Shown: positions 7,272 to 16,351 of the stretch, piece by piece | How positions within the stretch are numbered: the first letter of the stretch is position 1 | How the letters are laid out: every line of letters begins with the position of its first letter | Assembly (NCBI RefSeq): GCF_022693705.1 | Contig: NZ_CP094288.1 | Coordinates: 325,185 to 389,184, forward strand | Length of the DNA: 64,000 nucleotides | DNA from: Infirmifilum sp. NZ | Lineage (GTDB): Archaea > Thermoproteota > Thermoprotei > Thermofilales > Thermofilaceae | Reading direction: 5' to 3' | Translations under genes and position numbers: made by a program | The notes under the pieces: generated by a model | What the model saw: the letters and a program-made list of their open reading frames with translations, nothing else | The model's database searches: none | Told to the model about the DNA's origin: nothing

Positions 7272-10057
7272 CAGGCACCACCCCCAGCCAGCTTGATTAG
7301 GATCAAAACGTCCGCGAGCGGGATAGCCCTCTTGCCTGGAGGAGCGCCGAGGAAAGTCGCCCTCACAAGCTCGAGGAGCGATTTGTAGGCATCCCCTAGC
7401 CCACCTTCACCCCGCGCCGCCTGCCTCTGGAGGTACACAGCCAGTATCTCCCTCCAGCACGGCGAGCCGGAAACCTCGCTCCAGGCCCTCAGCGTGGCGG
7501 CCCTCAGCTTCCTCAGCCTCTCTGACTCAACCTTCTTGGAGGGCTCGGAGCCGCTGGGCCTCGAGGTTAGGAAAGCCACGCCGAAAGAGCGCTTGTGAAC
7601 CTCAAAGCTGACGCTGTCACTCCACTGCCCGTTAACCCCTTCAGGCGCGAAGACCAGGCGGAAAACCGTTCTCCAAGCCTCCGGCTCGGCTCCGTCGCCG
7701 AGCTCTATCAGGTAGGGCTGGATGCTGTCGATGGTGCTCTCGCCGCAAACGGTTGTCTCAGCCACGTTGCTGGGGCGAGCGCGGCGGGACAGGAGCGAGA
7801 TCCTTTCTACGGCGCTACTTCCAGAGGGAGAGCCCGACTCGTAAATGTCGAACACCAGCGCCCCCAGTGAGGCGTTCTCCCTGCTCCTGATAACCCCCTT
7901 GGCCACCTTGAGCAGCTCACCCGCGCTGTCGATCAGCGACCAGAGGTTCATTTTCACGGGGCCCGCTACCACCGCTACTGACAGACCGCGCTTTAAGCCT
8001 AGCTGCCTGCAGAACTCCTCGGCGATGAAGTGAGCCAGCACGGGAGCAGCCCAAGAGGGGGAGAGTATCAAACCGTCGTCGCCGCCCATGTATATCGTCC
8101 CGAGAAAGACCTGGGAGACCGCCTTCATGGCTTCCTCCTTACCGACCGCCTCCTTAACGCCTAGATACAGGGCTTCGAGGGCCTTGCGGTAGGCAGTCTT
8201 CATCGCGACGTCTATCCGGAAGCTCCGCTCCACGGCGTCAGAGAACGAGACCGCCTCGTGCATGAACGAACCCATCATGTTCCCGTCGAACCTGACGACG
8301 GCGTAATCCCTCCAGTTAACCTCACCTCCCTTGGCCTTCTCGATCTCATCGGGGGTATGACCGGCTATGATCCTCATGATGTCGCCGGAAACCTCCTCCC
8401 ACAAGGCGCCGAATGATTGAGATGGGCTGAACTCCGCGCCGTCGACAGCGATCCTCGACTCCCACTTCGCCTTGAAGTGAAGCTTCGAGCCCAGCTCGTA
8501 GAGGTCGTGGCAAACTTTACACGCATCCACCTTGCCTTCAGGCGTATCCACAGTGGTTACAGCGGGCGCCGAGTAGCAGAGCCTGCATAAGCCCCTCGAG
8601 CCCTCCATTCCTTCGGGTTTACTCATTCCAAACGCGACGTTGTTCTTCTCGAAGCTCATGGCTGGGAAAAGGAGCCCGCTAACGTAGGGGTAGCTCGTCG
8701 AGAAGGGGGCCAAGGCCACGTGAAGCTGTGGACCAAACTTCTCCGCGTATCCCCTGGCCAGATCGCGAAGCCTTTCAATCATGCGCTTTGGTAGAACGAG
8801 GAGAAGCATCCCTCCCCCCGAGTAGAGCACAGCCTCGGGCGGAACCTTGATGCTTTTCGCCCGCAGGTAGTAGAGGAAGTGCGCGTGGACCGCAAGGTCG
8901 ATTAGGTAGCTGGCCGCCGCGACCACCCTTATCTCCTGGCTTCTGAAGACGAAGCTTTGAACGGAGTCCACGTCTACCAGCACTAGGTACGTGTCAGCCT
9001 TACCCTCCCCCTGCTCCTGAGACAACTTAGCCCCAACCCCGCCCGCGAGCCTCTCAAGGAACTTCTGGGTCAGCTCGCGTACAGGGTCTTCGCTGATAAC
9101 GCCGGCGTCCCGCAGCTCCTCAACCTTCCTGCAGGCTTCCCGCCAGAAGTCCCAGCTGTCCTTTGGCAGCTTCAAGAGACTCTCCATCTTCTTTAGCTCT
9201 TCGCCGATAGTGGCCTGAACGACGAAATCAAGCCTATCGCTCGCCGCCGCAAGCCTGTCCGCCTCCGCTAGGACTCCTCCGGCCCTGTGATGCTCCCTAA
9301 TAATCCTCGCCACCTCGCTCACTAGGCCGTCGGGAAGCAGGCCCGTCAGCAGCCTACGGGCCAGCTGCTCCGAAGCCTCGTAGTGGTGCTCCGGGTCGAG
9401 CACCTTCCCAAGGTCGTGCAGGAGAGCCGAGAGACGCATCATCGCTAAGCGCCCCGTGGGAGCTTCCCGGTTGCACTCCTGCACCCACACTAGGGCAGAG
9501 GTTAGGAGCGCGTGAGCCACGAGGCTAGAGGTGTTGTACCCAGGCCTGGTGTCGGCAGGGAACTTAACCCACGCGTTGAACACGAGCTGAGAGGTAGCGG
9601 GATCGAAAAGGGGCGATAAGTACTCTTTCACCTGCCGGAACTCTTCACTACCGAAGAGGGCAGTCAGGTTCACAGCGAATTTGTAAGGGTCTTCGGCAAC
9701 CATTTTCCCGTACTCCTCGGGTAGCAGTAACATGTAGGCGAAGGCTTTGAGCGGCGTTGGAGCTACGGGTGTGACCTCGGCGAGCAGGGGGGCCTTGAGG
9801 AAAATCGCGATCGCGTCAGCCACGCGCTCAAGGAGGTCCTCCTCCTTAACCCCTACCGTCTCCCAGTGCTTCACGAGCCTCTCGAGCAGCCCCCTCAGCC
9901 TTGAGAGCATCTCAAGGAACTCTTTGCGGTCGTCATCCGTTACCCTTCTCACTGCTACCGGTGCCCCCTTCTCCCAAAGCGGTACCCTGAAGCCGCGGTA
10001 CACCGGGTAAGGCTCCTTAAACTCCGGAAGTGAGGCTCCCAACGATCCCCACCTCAT
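7268..10057 (-). CDS. cas10: Cas10: HD nuclease plus GGDD polymerase/cyclase, type III large subunit
   Basis: This 929-residue protein is a large Cas10. An HD domain occupies the N-terminal third (H214-D215 in LLHDLGK, with further His at 224-225 and 256-257). A zinc finger follows (C491, C494, C513, C516), then palm domains with the complete GGDD motif at 658-661 in YMGGDDGLIL. An intact HD predicts ssDNA cleavage, and an intact GGDD predicts synthesis of cyclic oligoadenylates on target-RNA binding; both are family knowledge. The first ATG overlaps the previous gene by 41 bp. A GTG at 10003 (Val19), preceded by GGAG just after the upstream stop, is an equally good start. Confidence 0.95.
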   Translation of the reverse strand: MRWGSLGASLPEFKEPYPVYRGFRVPLWEKGAPVAVRRVTDDDRKEFLEMLSRLRGLLERLVKHWETVGVKEEDLLERVADAIAIFLKAPLLAEVTPVAPTPLKAFAYMLLLPEEYGKMVAEDPYKFAVNLTALFGSEEFRQVKEYLSPLFDPATSQLVFNAWVKFPADTRPGYNTSSLVAHALLTSALVWVQECNREAPTGRLAMMRLSALLHDLGKVLDPEHHYEASEQLARRLLTGLLPDGLVSEVARIIREHHRAGGVLAEADRLAAASDRLDFVVQATIGEELKKMESLLKLPKDSWDFWREACRKVEELRDAGVISEDPVRELTQKFLERLAGGVGAKLSQEQGEGKADTYLVLVDVDSVQSFVFRSQEIRVVAAASYLIDLAVHAHFLYYLRAKSIKVPPEAVLYSGGGMLLLVLPKRMIERLRDLARGYAEKFGPQLHVALAPFSTSYPYVSGLLFPAMSFEKNNVAFGMSKPEGMEGSRGLCRLCYSAPAVTTVDTPEGKVDACKVCHDLYELGSKLHFKAKWESRIAVDGAEFSPSQSFGALWEEVSGDIMRIIAGHTPDEIEKAKGGEVNWRDYAVVRFDGNMMGSFMHEAVSFSDAVERSFRIDVAMKTAYRKALEALYLGVKEAVGKEEAMKAVSQVFLGTIYMGGDDGLILSPSWAAPVLAHFIAEEFCRQLGLKRGLSVAVVAGPVKMNLWSLIDSAGELLKVAKGVIRSRENASLGALVFDIYESGSPSGSSAVERISLLSRRARPSNVAETTVCGESTIDSIQPYLIELGDGAEPEAWRTVFRLVFAPEGVNGQWSDSVSFEVHKRSFGVAFLTSRPSGSEPSKKVESERLRKLRAATLRAWSEVSGSPCWREILAVYLQRQAARGEGGLGDAYKSLLELVRATFLGAPPGKRAIPLADVLILIKLAGGGAW

Positions 10058-11045
10058 CTACTTCTATTAGCTCTTCAGCGTACGCCTGCTTAGCGGCGCC
10101 CACCAGATCCTTGACCAGCGGGTCGAGCTTCTCGCCACTCACCACAGACCCAGGCGCAATGGAGGATGAGCCGACCTCCAGGCCCTTAGAGAAGGGTGCC
10201 AGCTCGAGGCTCTCCAGCTCGTACCTCACCACGCCGAAGATGTGCGGGAGGTCTCTGCGGTACTTCAGCTTCCCGAGCAGGACCGGCCTACCCACCCTCG
10301 AGTCGCTCAAACCCATGCCGAAGAGAATGAGCCCCAGCTCCTCGGGCTTAAGGTTGAAGAAGTAAACCTCGCCGCTGAACCTGCTCCCAGGGGGAACCGC
10401 TTCGACTTTTTCATTGTAGGGCAGATCCAGCTTTACAGTTGAGGTCCCTACGCCGACGAAGTCGCTGAAGCTCACAAGCCCCTTGAGGCCCGCCGTTCCG
10501 AAGATGTCGCAAAGCAGGCAGACCTCGCACTCCTCTGGCCCCTCCACGCAGGTGCAGGCCGGCCGGTGTCCCTCCAGCGACCCCCTCCATATCCTGTAGT
10601 GCCTCCAGCCCTGCTGGCCGGGCTTAGGCTCCAAGATAGGTTGTGAGGATCTCACGAAGCAGGCCCTGACAGCGTCCCCCTTAGGGACGAAGCTGAGCTC
10701 CAGCCTGCTCCTGACGTTCCCCTTTACGCTGCTTCCAGGCACCACAACGCCAGCCCGCGTAGACGAGAACAACGCGTAATCAACGGACATGGTTTCGGCG
10801 AGCTCGCGGATGAAGCTCTCAAGGTTCACGCGCTCCCTGGAGCCCGTGACCTTTTCGAGGAGGCTCCTGTCGAAGGAGAATTTCAGCATCCCGGTGCCCA
10901 CGTGCAGGTAGCTATCGTAACTGTCGCCCAAACTCCTGGAACACGTTCTCAGGCTAACCTTCAGGCGGCCGGCAAGCCCATCAGCCTTGCTCCTGTCCCT
11001 CGGCCTTCCCCTTAAGACTTTAAGCGCGCGCTGCACTGCTCCCAC
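10017..11045 (-). CDS. Type III Cas7-like RAMP (Csm5/Csm3-like) with zinc cluster
   Basis: This 342-residue RAMP has a basic N-terminal extension (about 25 residues), a VGTGMLKFSFD strand, VVPGSSVKGNVR (helix start typical of Cas7), and a Cys-rich insertion CTCVEGPEECEVCLLC followed by DIFGTAG. It is the largest Cas7-like protein in the operon and has no clear Csm3-type catalytic Asp, so it may be a capping (Csm5-like) subunit. The GTG start lies inside the previous gene (34-bp overlap), and no better ATG is seen downstream. It directly precedes cas10. Confidence 0.85.
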   Translation of the reverse strand: MGAVQRALKVLRGRPRDRSKADGLAGRLKVSLRTCSRSLGDSYDSYLHVGTGMLKFSFDRSLLEKVTGSRERVNLESFIRELAETMSVDYALFSSTRAGVVVPGSSVKGNVRSRLELSFVPKGDAVRACFVRSSQPILEPKPGQQGWRHYRIWRGSLEGHRPACTCVEGPEECEVCLLCDIFGTAGLKGLVSFSDFVGVGTSTVKLDLPYNEKVEAVPPGSRFSGEVYFFNLKPEELGLILFGMGLSDSRVGRPVLLGKLKYRRDLPHIFGVVRYELESLELAPFSKGLEVGSSSIAPGSVVSGEKLDPLVKDLVGAAKQAYAEELIEVDEVGIVGSLTSGV

Positions 11046-11938
11046 ACCTCTTCCAGCTTCCCGACCACCTGCCAGGCAACAGCCCCCTCAGCCACTACTT
11101 TATGCTCCTCAACCCTCGCGATGCTGCCCAGATCCACCTCCAGGTCCTTATCGTCTATCGCAACAAGCTTACCTTGCTCCACGGTGAGACCCCATATTGA
11201 AATGCGGAGGTCCTCTACGTGAACCCTGCCGAAGCCCCTCGTCTTGAAGCCGCCGACCCTCACCCACCCCTCGTGCAGCATCCTCAGGGCCTTGAAGAGA
11301 AGGCCGAGCGCGTAGTTCGGCAAGTTCGTCGCCGCGATCGTGAAGCGGAAGCGCGCACCGGGCTCCACGTACTCCACCTGGTACAGCGCGCCCGCGTGAA
11401 CCGCTCCCGTCCTGCGGTCTATCGCGATGCCAGTCCTGACGCCGATTGGGACCTCGACGACCTCCCCGCGCTCGTCGAGAGGGTCAGCGTCGCTGAACAC
11501 CACGTGACCGGTGAACGACGGAGATCCGAACATCTTGCAGAGCAGGCACGCTTTCTCGTGAAAAGCCCTGATAGCCTCCATAACGTCCCCTACCCGTAAC
11601 CGATCCTGAACGTAGCCCATGAGGGTGCTACCCCCGTATTCGGTGAACTCCTGATCCATGCACGTGTAGCCTGACAGCCCGCTACAAGCATGCAACCCCT
11701 TTGCGAGAGCCAGCTGCATGGCTGTGCTCCTGAACACGCCCTTAAGGCTGCTCCCCGGGATGTAGGGCACCTTCTTCCCACCTATTGCCACCCTCAAGAC
11801 CGCCAAGTCCACCGCGCTGCCCAGCGGAGGCTCTCTGCCCGCACCGACCCTGAGCGGGGAGTCATTCACGAGATAGCCTTCGACCACCGCGTCGCGCAGC
11901 CGCACCCTATGAGAGCTCCAGGGGATCCTTTGGCTCAC
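11012..11938 (-). CDS. Type III Cas7-like RAMP (Csm3-like, likely catalytic)
   Basis: The 308 residues carry the Csm3 signature almost completely: PLRVGAGRE (about 28-36), GSAVDLAV with D44 at the position of the target-RNA-cleaving Asp, PYIPGSSLKGVFR, a Cys cluster with CLLCKMFGSPS, and GVRTGIAIDRRTGAV. It overlaps both neighbours by 4-34 bp. It is a clear paralogue of the next gene upstream (11935-12657), so a tandem duplication in the operon is likely. Confidence 0.92.
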   Translation of the reverse strand: MSQRIPWSSHRVRLRDAVVEGYLVNDSPLRVGAGREPPLGSAVDLAVLRVAIGGKKVPYIPGSSLKGVFRSTAMQLALAKGLHACSGLSGYTCMDQEFTEYGGSTLMGYVQDRLRVGDVMEAIRAFHEKACLLCKMFGSPSFTGHVVFSDADPLDERGEVVEVPIGVRTGIAIDRRTGAVHAGALYQVEYVEPGARFRFTIAATNLPNYALGLLFKALRMLHEGWVRVGGFKTRGFGRVHVEDLRISIWGLTVEQGKLVAIDDKDLEVDLGSIARVEEHKVVAEGAVAWQVVGKLEEVWEQCSARLKS

Positions 11939-12657
11939 AGATCGCCACCCCTTATTTCCCCCTCAGCCACCTTCGCGAGGCGCCCGTCCCTAGGCTCGTA
12001 CACGTCGTATCTCCCCTCCACGAGCCTGATGAGGCCGTAGCCTACCGTCCTCCTTGCGCCGACCTGCACCATACCGTTAGCCAGGAGCTCAAGCAACTCC
12101 CTAAGGAGCCCACCTCTTTCATCTGCCGGTTGCGGGAAAACCCTTATGTTCACAATGTCCATCATGAACTTCCACCTCACGTAGGGCGCAACTTGCTCCT
12201 CGGTGTACAGGATCCCCGGTTGCGCGCCGCTGAAATCCCTGTTTATGCCGACCCCCGTCTTCACGAACGTGGGAGCAAAGAAGCCCTCAGGATAGGCGTC
12301 GTACACGCGCACGTGGCTCGCCAGCCTAGTGCTACCGAAAGTGCCGCAGATCACGCAGTAAGTCCCATCATCCCCCTCCTCCCTAGCCTCAGGGTCCCAT
12401 GGCGAGTGCACGGGCATGTTCCTGGCCCTGGCGATCGACTCGGCCAAGCTACGCAAAACGCCCTTCAGGCTACTCCCCGGTATGTAGGGTACGCTCTTCC
12501 CGTCGGCGAACACCACACGAAGCGGCGCGGTGTCCACAGTCGATCCGAGAGGTGCCTCCCTCCCAGCCCCCACCCTCAGCGGAGAGACGTTGACAAGCGT
12601 GCCGGTAATCCGGGTGAGCACCTCGAGTTTATCGAAGTCTGCGTAACGTCCCCTCAA
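11935..12657 (-). CDS. Type III Cas7-like RAMP (Csm3-like, likely catalytic)
   Basis: This 240-residue Csm3-like subunit has PLRVGAGREAPLGSTVD, with D42 in the catalytic position, then PYIPGSSLKGVLR, a CVICGTFGST zinc-cluster segment, KTGVGINRD and the C-terminal GARRTVGYG Gly-rich loop. It is close in sequence to its downstream neighbour. The stop overlaps the next start by 4 bp, and only 5 bp separate it from the small-subunit gene upstream. Confidence 0.92.
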   Translation of the reverse strand: MRGRYADFDKLEVLTRITGTLVNVSPLRVGAGREAPLGSTVDTAPLRVVFADGKSVPYIPGSSLKGVLRSLAESIARARNMPVHSPWDPEAREEGDDGTYCVICGTFGSTRLASHVRVYDAYPEGFFAPTFVKTGVGINRDFSGAQPGILYTEEQVAPYVRWKFMMDIVNIRVFPQPADERGGLLRELLELLANGMVQVGARRTVGYGLIRLVEGRYDVYEPRDGRLAKVAEGEIRGGDL

Positions 12658-12662
12658 CTAGC

Positions 12663-13055
12663 TCACCTAGCGCTAGCCAACTGCTTGAGGAGCTCCTCCA
12701 AGCTGAGCTGACTGAGGTCGCCACTTACGCGTTGCATTCCAACGGCCTCGAAAACCCACTTGGCAAAGCCGAGCATCTTCCTAGCCTCTTCCTTCCCGTA
12801 ATCACGCTCGTACAGCTCGCGCAAGGCTTGAGCCACGAGTCTAGCCATCGTGCGCCCTACACCTAGTCTCTGCACCTGCCTCAGCGCGTAAGCAGCGGTG
12901 ACGAGAAGCGCCTCCCTCCCCTCCACGGAATCAAGCGAAGCGATGAGATTCTCGAGCTGCGAGGCCTTAACCCCATCCCTCCTCGCCGCGACACCTATGC
13001 GCGCGCCCCAGTCGAGAAGCCACTTCTCGTCTATCTGCTTCATTTTCGCGGACAT
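12663..13055 (-). CDS. Type III small subunit (Csm2/Cas11-like), first gene of operon
   Basis: This 130-residue, probably all-helical, charged protein has no metal or Cys motifs, matching the size and position of Cas11/Csm2 small subunits that line the crRNA-target duplex. It is the first gene of the eight-gene leftward operon ending at 4730. A TATA-like run (CTTTAAAAAAA) lies about 30 nt before the ATG in the divergent region shared with the gene at 13131. The assignment rests on context, size and helical character; sequence similarity alone is too weak. Confidence 0.75.
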   Translation of the reverse strand: MSAKMKQIDEKWLLDWGARIGVAARRDGVKASQLENLIASLDSVEGREALLVTAAYALRQVQRLGVGRTMARLVAQALRELYERDYGKEEARKMLGFAKWVFEAVGMQRVSGDLSQLSLEELLKQLASAR

Positions 13056-13130
13056 ACATGTTATTTAACATCGACATTTTTTTAAAGTTAACTTCCAATC
13101 TAAATTAAGAAAAGCTACACAACTCAGCGG
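13056..13130. promoter_or_regulatory. Divergent promoter region, type III operon / PD-(D/E)XK gene
   Basis: This 75-bp AT-rich spacer separates the start codons of the leftward type III operon and the rightward nuclease-like gene. It holds a TTTTTTTAAAG stretch that reads as a TATA box leftward, and a CTAAATTAAG element that could serve the rightward gene. The pairing suggests co-evolution or shared control, but no operator is apparent. Confidence 0.5.
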
Positions 13131-14411
13131 GTGATCACATTGAATCAAGAGACTATTAGCACCGAAATCGCTAATAAAATTCTCAACTCTCTTCACAAAT
13201 ACTCTGTAAACATTCTAAGAAGGGAAGATATCATATCTGCTACTACTTTCGAACTTTGTGAGATAAAAAACTTCTCCGAAGCTGAATGCGAATATATCCT
13301 AGAAGCTCTATTCCCAAAGGAGGTTAACGACATAAAGAAAAGCATGAAGAATACTTGTAACGAGTTGATCGAATTATTTAAGAATGCCACAAGAACACTT
13401 ATTTTATTTATTGAAAACAGTTTTGAAGAAGCAACTCAAACTTCTTACCCTCAACCTGAACTGACCCAGGAACTCTGTCTTCACTTTCCTACAAAAGCCT
13501 CTAGTAAAATTGCAGATTTTCATCAAAAAATCGTTGAAATAGTCAATAGGAGGCAAACATTCCTAAGCGGTGTAGCCTTGCTATTACAATTAAACCAAAG
13601 AAATCCGGATGAATGCAAGATAGAAGTAGAAAGTGGTGATATTCCTATTATTAGGGTGTGGAGCAAGTTGGCGGATGTTGGTTTCGGCTTAGCTCCTCCT
13701 GTGCTCGAAAAGATTAGCCAAATAAGTAAACTTTATTCGAAGCTCGGGCAGAAACTTGTTATCCACTCAAAAGAAATCAGCAACTTCCTTGGGGGTTGTG
13801 AAGTAAGTAAGCTTTCTTCCCTTGTATATGACCAGCTATCTCAGTCAAACGATTTAGCGGACTTAAAGGAATACATAAAATATCTGGTCGATTATGTAGT
13901 TCAACACTTGCGAAGGTTGAATGAAGAAAGACGGCCGCTCCCCAAAGACATCGAGGACTATATAAATAAAGTCTTCGTCAACCGTGGCTTTGCCGAGTTT
14001 GAGGTATATTCGGCTTTTATTCGTTTAGGCATACCAGCGATACCGAGGCTTAAAGTACCTTACAAGGATGAAAAGAAGGGAACAAAGTACGAGGTTGACG
14101 TATTAGCCGCTCCACGTAATGAACTTTGGGTCGTAGAGGTTAAGACAGGTGAATCACTGGAGGAGGAAGAATTAGAAAATTTAAATATAGTTAAGCAAAT
14201 ATTGAATGCCAATCGAGTAGTACTTGTAGTTGATAAGCCAAAAGAGGCGGAAGAGTTAGTTAATAAGATCGGTTATAAGGAATCCATGCATTGCTTATCG
14301 TTTAGCGACCTAATTGCGGGGTGTGGATTTTTCCAAGAATATCTTAGAGCACTTACCACCAGCACACAAAGTGCAAAAAATCACCACATAGATGTTAAGC
14401 CTCTAGGTTAA
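13131..14411 (+). CDS. Unknown protein with C-terminal PD-(D/E)XK nuclease-like domain
   Basis: The protein has 426 residues. The first ~300 are helical and not recognised. The C-terminal part carries a restriction-endonuclease-like core: basic strand RLKVPYKDE, then EVD (D323) in KYEVDVLAAP and EVK (E336, K338) in ELWVVEVKTGE, followed by helix LENLNIVKQIL and strand RVVLVVDK. The D-X12-E-X-K spacing is that of the PD-(D/E)XK superfamily. The gene is much richer in A+T than the cas genes around it, which suggests transfer. It is divergent from the type III operon and upstream of the CARF operon. It may be an accessory nuclease or an independent defence gene. Confidence 0.75.
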   Translation: MITLNQETISTEIANKILNSLHKYSVNILRREDIISATTFELCEIKNFSEAECEYILEALFPKEVNDIKKSMKNTCNELIELFKNATRTLILFIENSFEEATQTSYPQPELTQELCLHFPTKASSKIADFHQKIVEIVNRRQTFLSGVALLLQLNQRNPDECKIEVESGDIPIIRVWSKLADVGFGLAPPVLEKISQISKLYSKLGQKLVIHSKEISNFLGGCEVSKLSSLVYDQLSQSNDLADLKEYIKYLVDYVVQHLRRLNEERRPLPKDIEDYINKVFVNRGFAEFEVYSAFIRLGIPAIPRLKVPYKDEKKGTKYEVDVLAAPRNELWVVEVKTGESLEEEELENLNIVKQILNANRVVLVVDKPKEAEELVNKIGYKESMHCLSFSDLIAGCGFFQEYLRALTTSTQSAKNHHIDVKPLG

Positions 14412-14607
14412 TAATTTCAAAATAATATAATTTAGTCTGCAAGATAAAAGACAGCAGACTACCTAAGGCAAAAACTATTAAAATAGTAATGCGCTTTAAG
14501 TCACTTGATTTGAGGAGTGATGTGGAGAGGAGTTGTTACGATATTGAATGTCCCGGTTAACGTTGCCTTGACGCGGGCGCGATCATTTTCAGCTACGAGG
14601 GTGACGA

Positions 14608-15174
14608 GTGGTGGATGAGGTCGAGCTGTGGAGGAGGGCGTTCTGCACCTACACCAAGGAGCCCGGCGTGCTGCAGGCCTGGGTCGAGCACGTAGAGCGG
14701 GTTGGCCCGGAGAGGGCTGTGGAGGAGGCAGTTAGGTACATCAGGGTTTACGGCGACGCGCCCGACGGGGTGACGCTCGGCTTCTCGCCCCAGGTCCTCG
14801 TGGCGGCTGCGGCTGTGCGGGGGATGCAGGGGCGCGAGCCGGCGCTAGTCGTCGTCACGAGCCCTGAGGTCGTGGCGGGCAGCGTGAAGGCCGCGGAGCT
14901 GTCCCACAGGGTCCTGGCCCTCTTCAGGGAGAGCGGGCTCGTCAAGAGCCTCTACACGTCGCTCATGGCCCCCTCGCGCGATGTGAGCGTGGACAGGGTG
15001 CTCTCCGAGCTCACGGGCGCGTTGCAGAGGGCGCGCGGCGACGGCGTCAGGGTGCTGGACATCTCGGGTGGGACGCAGCTCGTCCCGGTGGCGGCGATGA
15101 GGGCGGGCCTGAGGAGGCTGACCTACACCTACCCCGACGGGGAGTACGTCGTCGTCTACGGGTTCGAGGTGTAG
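14608..15174 (+). CDS. CARF-like domain protein (type III accessory)
   Basis: The protein has 188 residues. The central strand ALVVVTSPEVVAGSVKAAEL and the later RVLDISGGTQLVPVAAMRAG match the two ligand-site segments of CARF domains (a first strand with a small-residue loop, and a DxSGGT-like loop before a helix). CARF domains bind cyclic oligoadenylates made by Cas10. No effector domain is visible, so it may be a sensor or a ring nuclease. A TATA-like TTAAAATAG lies near 14480; a 32-codon frame (14520-14618) precedes and overlaps the GTG start and may be a leader peptide or an older N-terminus. It is the first gene of a three-gene operon. Confidence 0.7.
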   Translation: MVDEVELWRRAFCTYTKEPGVLQAWVEHVERVGPERAVEEAVRYIRVYGDAPDGVTLGFSPQVLVAAAAVRGMQGREPALVVVTSPEVVAGSVKAAELSHRVLALFRESGLVKSLYTSLMAPSRDVSVDRVLSELTGALQRARGDGVRVLDISGGTQLVPVAAMRAGLRRLTYTYPDGEYVVVYGFEV

Positions 15175-15178
15175 CCGC

Positions 15179-16351
15179 TTGAGCGGCGGAGTGCTCCCGG
15201 ACAGGTGCGTGAAGAACGCCGCGGTCTTCGACCCGGATATGCCTTACACGTTCACGAGCGCGCTCCTCGAGGTGGACTACCTCTGCGAGTGCGACGAAAA
15301 CGACCCAGATCCATGGAGGCTCCTAGCCGCCACCGGAATCCCGAAAGGGAGGTATCTCCTCGTCGAGGACGTCTCGAAGGCAGCTGAGATCGCCGGGAAG
15401 GTGGCCAAGCGGTCCCTCCTGACGCTGACCCCGGTTCCCAGCGAGCTGTGGGTAAAGGTCAACACTCCTCAGAGCGGAGGCTATGTGGAGGTTCCGGCCC
15501 CAGCCCACCTTGCCTTCAGCGAGATAATCAACATGCTCTTCTACTCCGCGCTCCTGCTCCCCGAGGATGAAGCCAAGAACATCGCGAAGTGGATCAGGGA
15601 GCTCCTCGGATCGCTCGGCGTCACAGGCGGGGAGTCAGGGAGCGTTTACCAGATCGTCAAAGCCCTTCACGACCACGGCAACTTTATCACTGAAAAGCTG
15701 AGGAACCACCTCACGAAGGTGTGCAAGACCCTTTCGTCTCTCTGCAGTAAAAGCGCGTGGGTTGTCCTAGTACAGAAGGGCATGGAGGAATACAGGCTCC
15801 GAAAGGTCCTCGAGAGCATCGAGATCCTCGCTAGCCTGCTCAGGTGCGGGCAACCGGAGAACGGCGGGCCCGATAGGGTGTGCTACATCAGCCAGGAGGT
15901 CCAGAGCTTCCTCAAGAGCAGAGGGATAGAGTTCGCGAGCCTCGCCGGAAACAAGTGCAAGGTTCTCATACAGGTCGACAAGAACGACTTGCTGAAAGAT
16001 CTCTCTAATTCCGGCTACTGTGAGAATGTGTTGTTCATAGTTTTCGGCGACTACGCGAAGGCCGCGCTGAAGCAGGTGCTCGACTCCCAAGCTCGCCACC
16101 AAGTGCTCGTTGTAAACGAGTCCTTCTACGCGCCCTACAGCGAAGTCCCCTACGGTGTTAAATCGTTCTATGGCTACCTTAAGGCGGTCGAGCAAGCCTG
16201 CTATGCTTCAGGCGGTCAGCAACCGCTCTTCGACCCCCAGCAGCTACTGGGGGATTGCCCCCTCGCGTCGGGACTCAGCGATAAGGAGCTCTGCGAGCTC
16301 GCGTTGCTACTGGCGAGGAGCGTGGTGGTTGAAACAGGGGGAGGGCGATGA
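15179..16351 (+). CDS. Unknown Cys-rich protein of the type III accessory operon
   Basis: I do not recognise this 390-residue protein. It contains more than a dozen Cys, including CECDEND near residue 35 and CKTLSSLCSK in the middle, with hydrophobic strands such as VLFIVFGDYAKAAL near 280 that could belong to a Rossmann-like fold. There is no signal peptide. It starts 4 bp after the CARF gene and overlaps the next gene by 4 bp, so the three genes are surely co-expressed. Context suggests a role in type III immunity; a metal site is possible from the Cys content. Both are inference. Confidence 0.7.
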   Translation: MSGGVLPDRCVKNAAVFDPDMPYTFTSALLEVDYLCECDENDPDPWRLLAATGIPKGRYLLVEDVSKAAEIAGKVAKRSLLTLTPVPSELWVKVNTPQSGGYVEVPAPAHLAFSEIINMLFYSALLLPEDEAKNIAKWIRELLGSLGVTGGESGSVYQIVKALHDHGNFITEKLRNHLTKVCKTLSSLCSKSAWVVLVQKGMEEYRLRKVLESIEILASLLRCGQPENGGPDRVCYISQEVQSFLKSRGIEFASLAGNKCKVLIQVDKNDLLKDLSNSGYCENVLFIVFGDYAKAALKQVLDSQARHQVLVVNESFYAPYSEVPYGVKSFYGYLKAVEQACYASGGQQPLFDPQQLLGDCPLASGLSDKELCELALLLARSVVVETGGGR

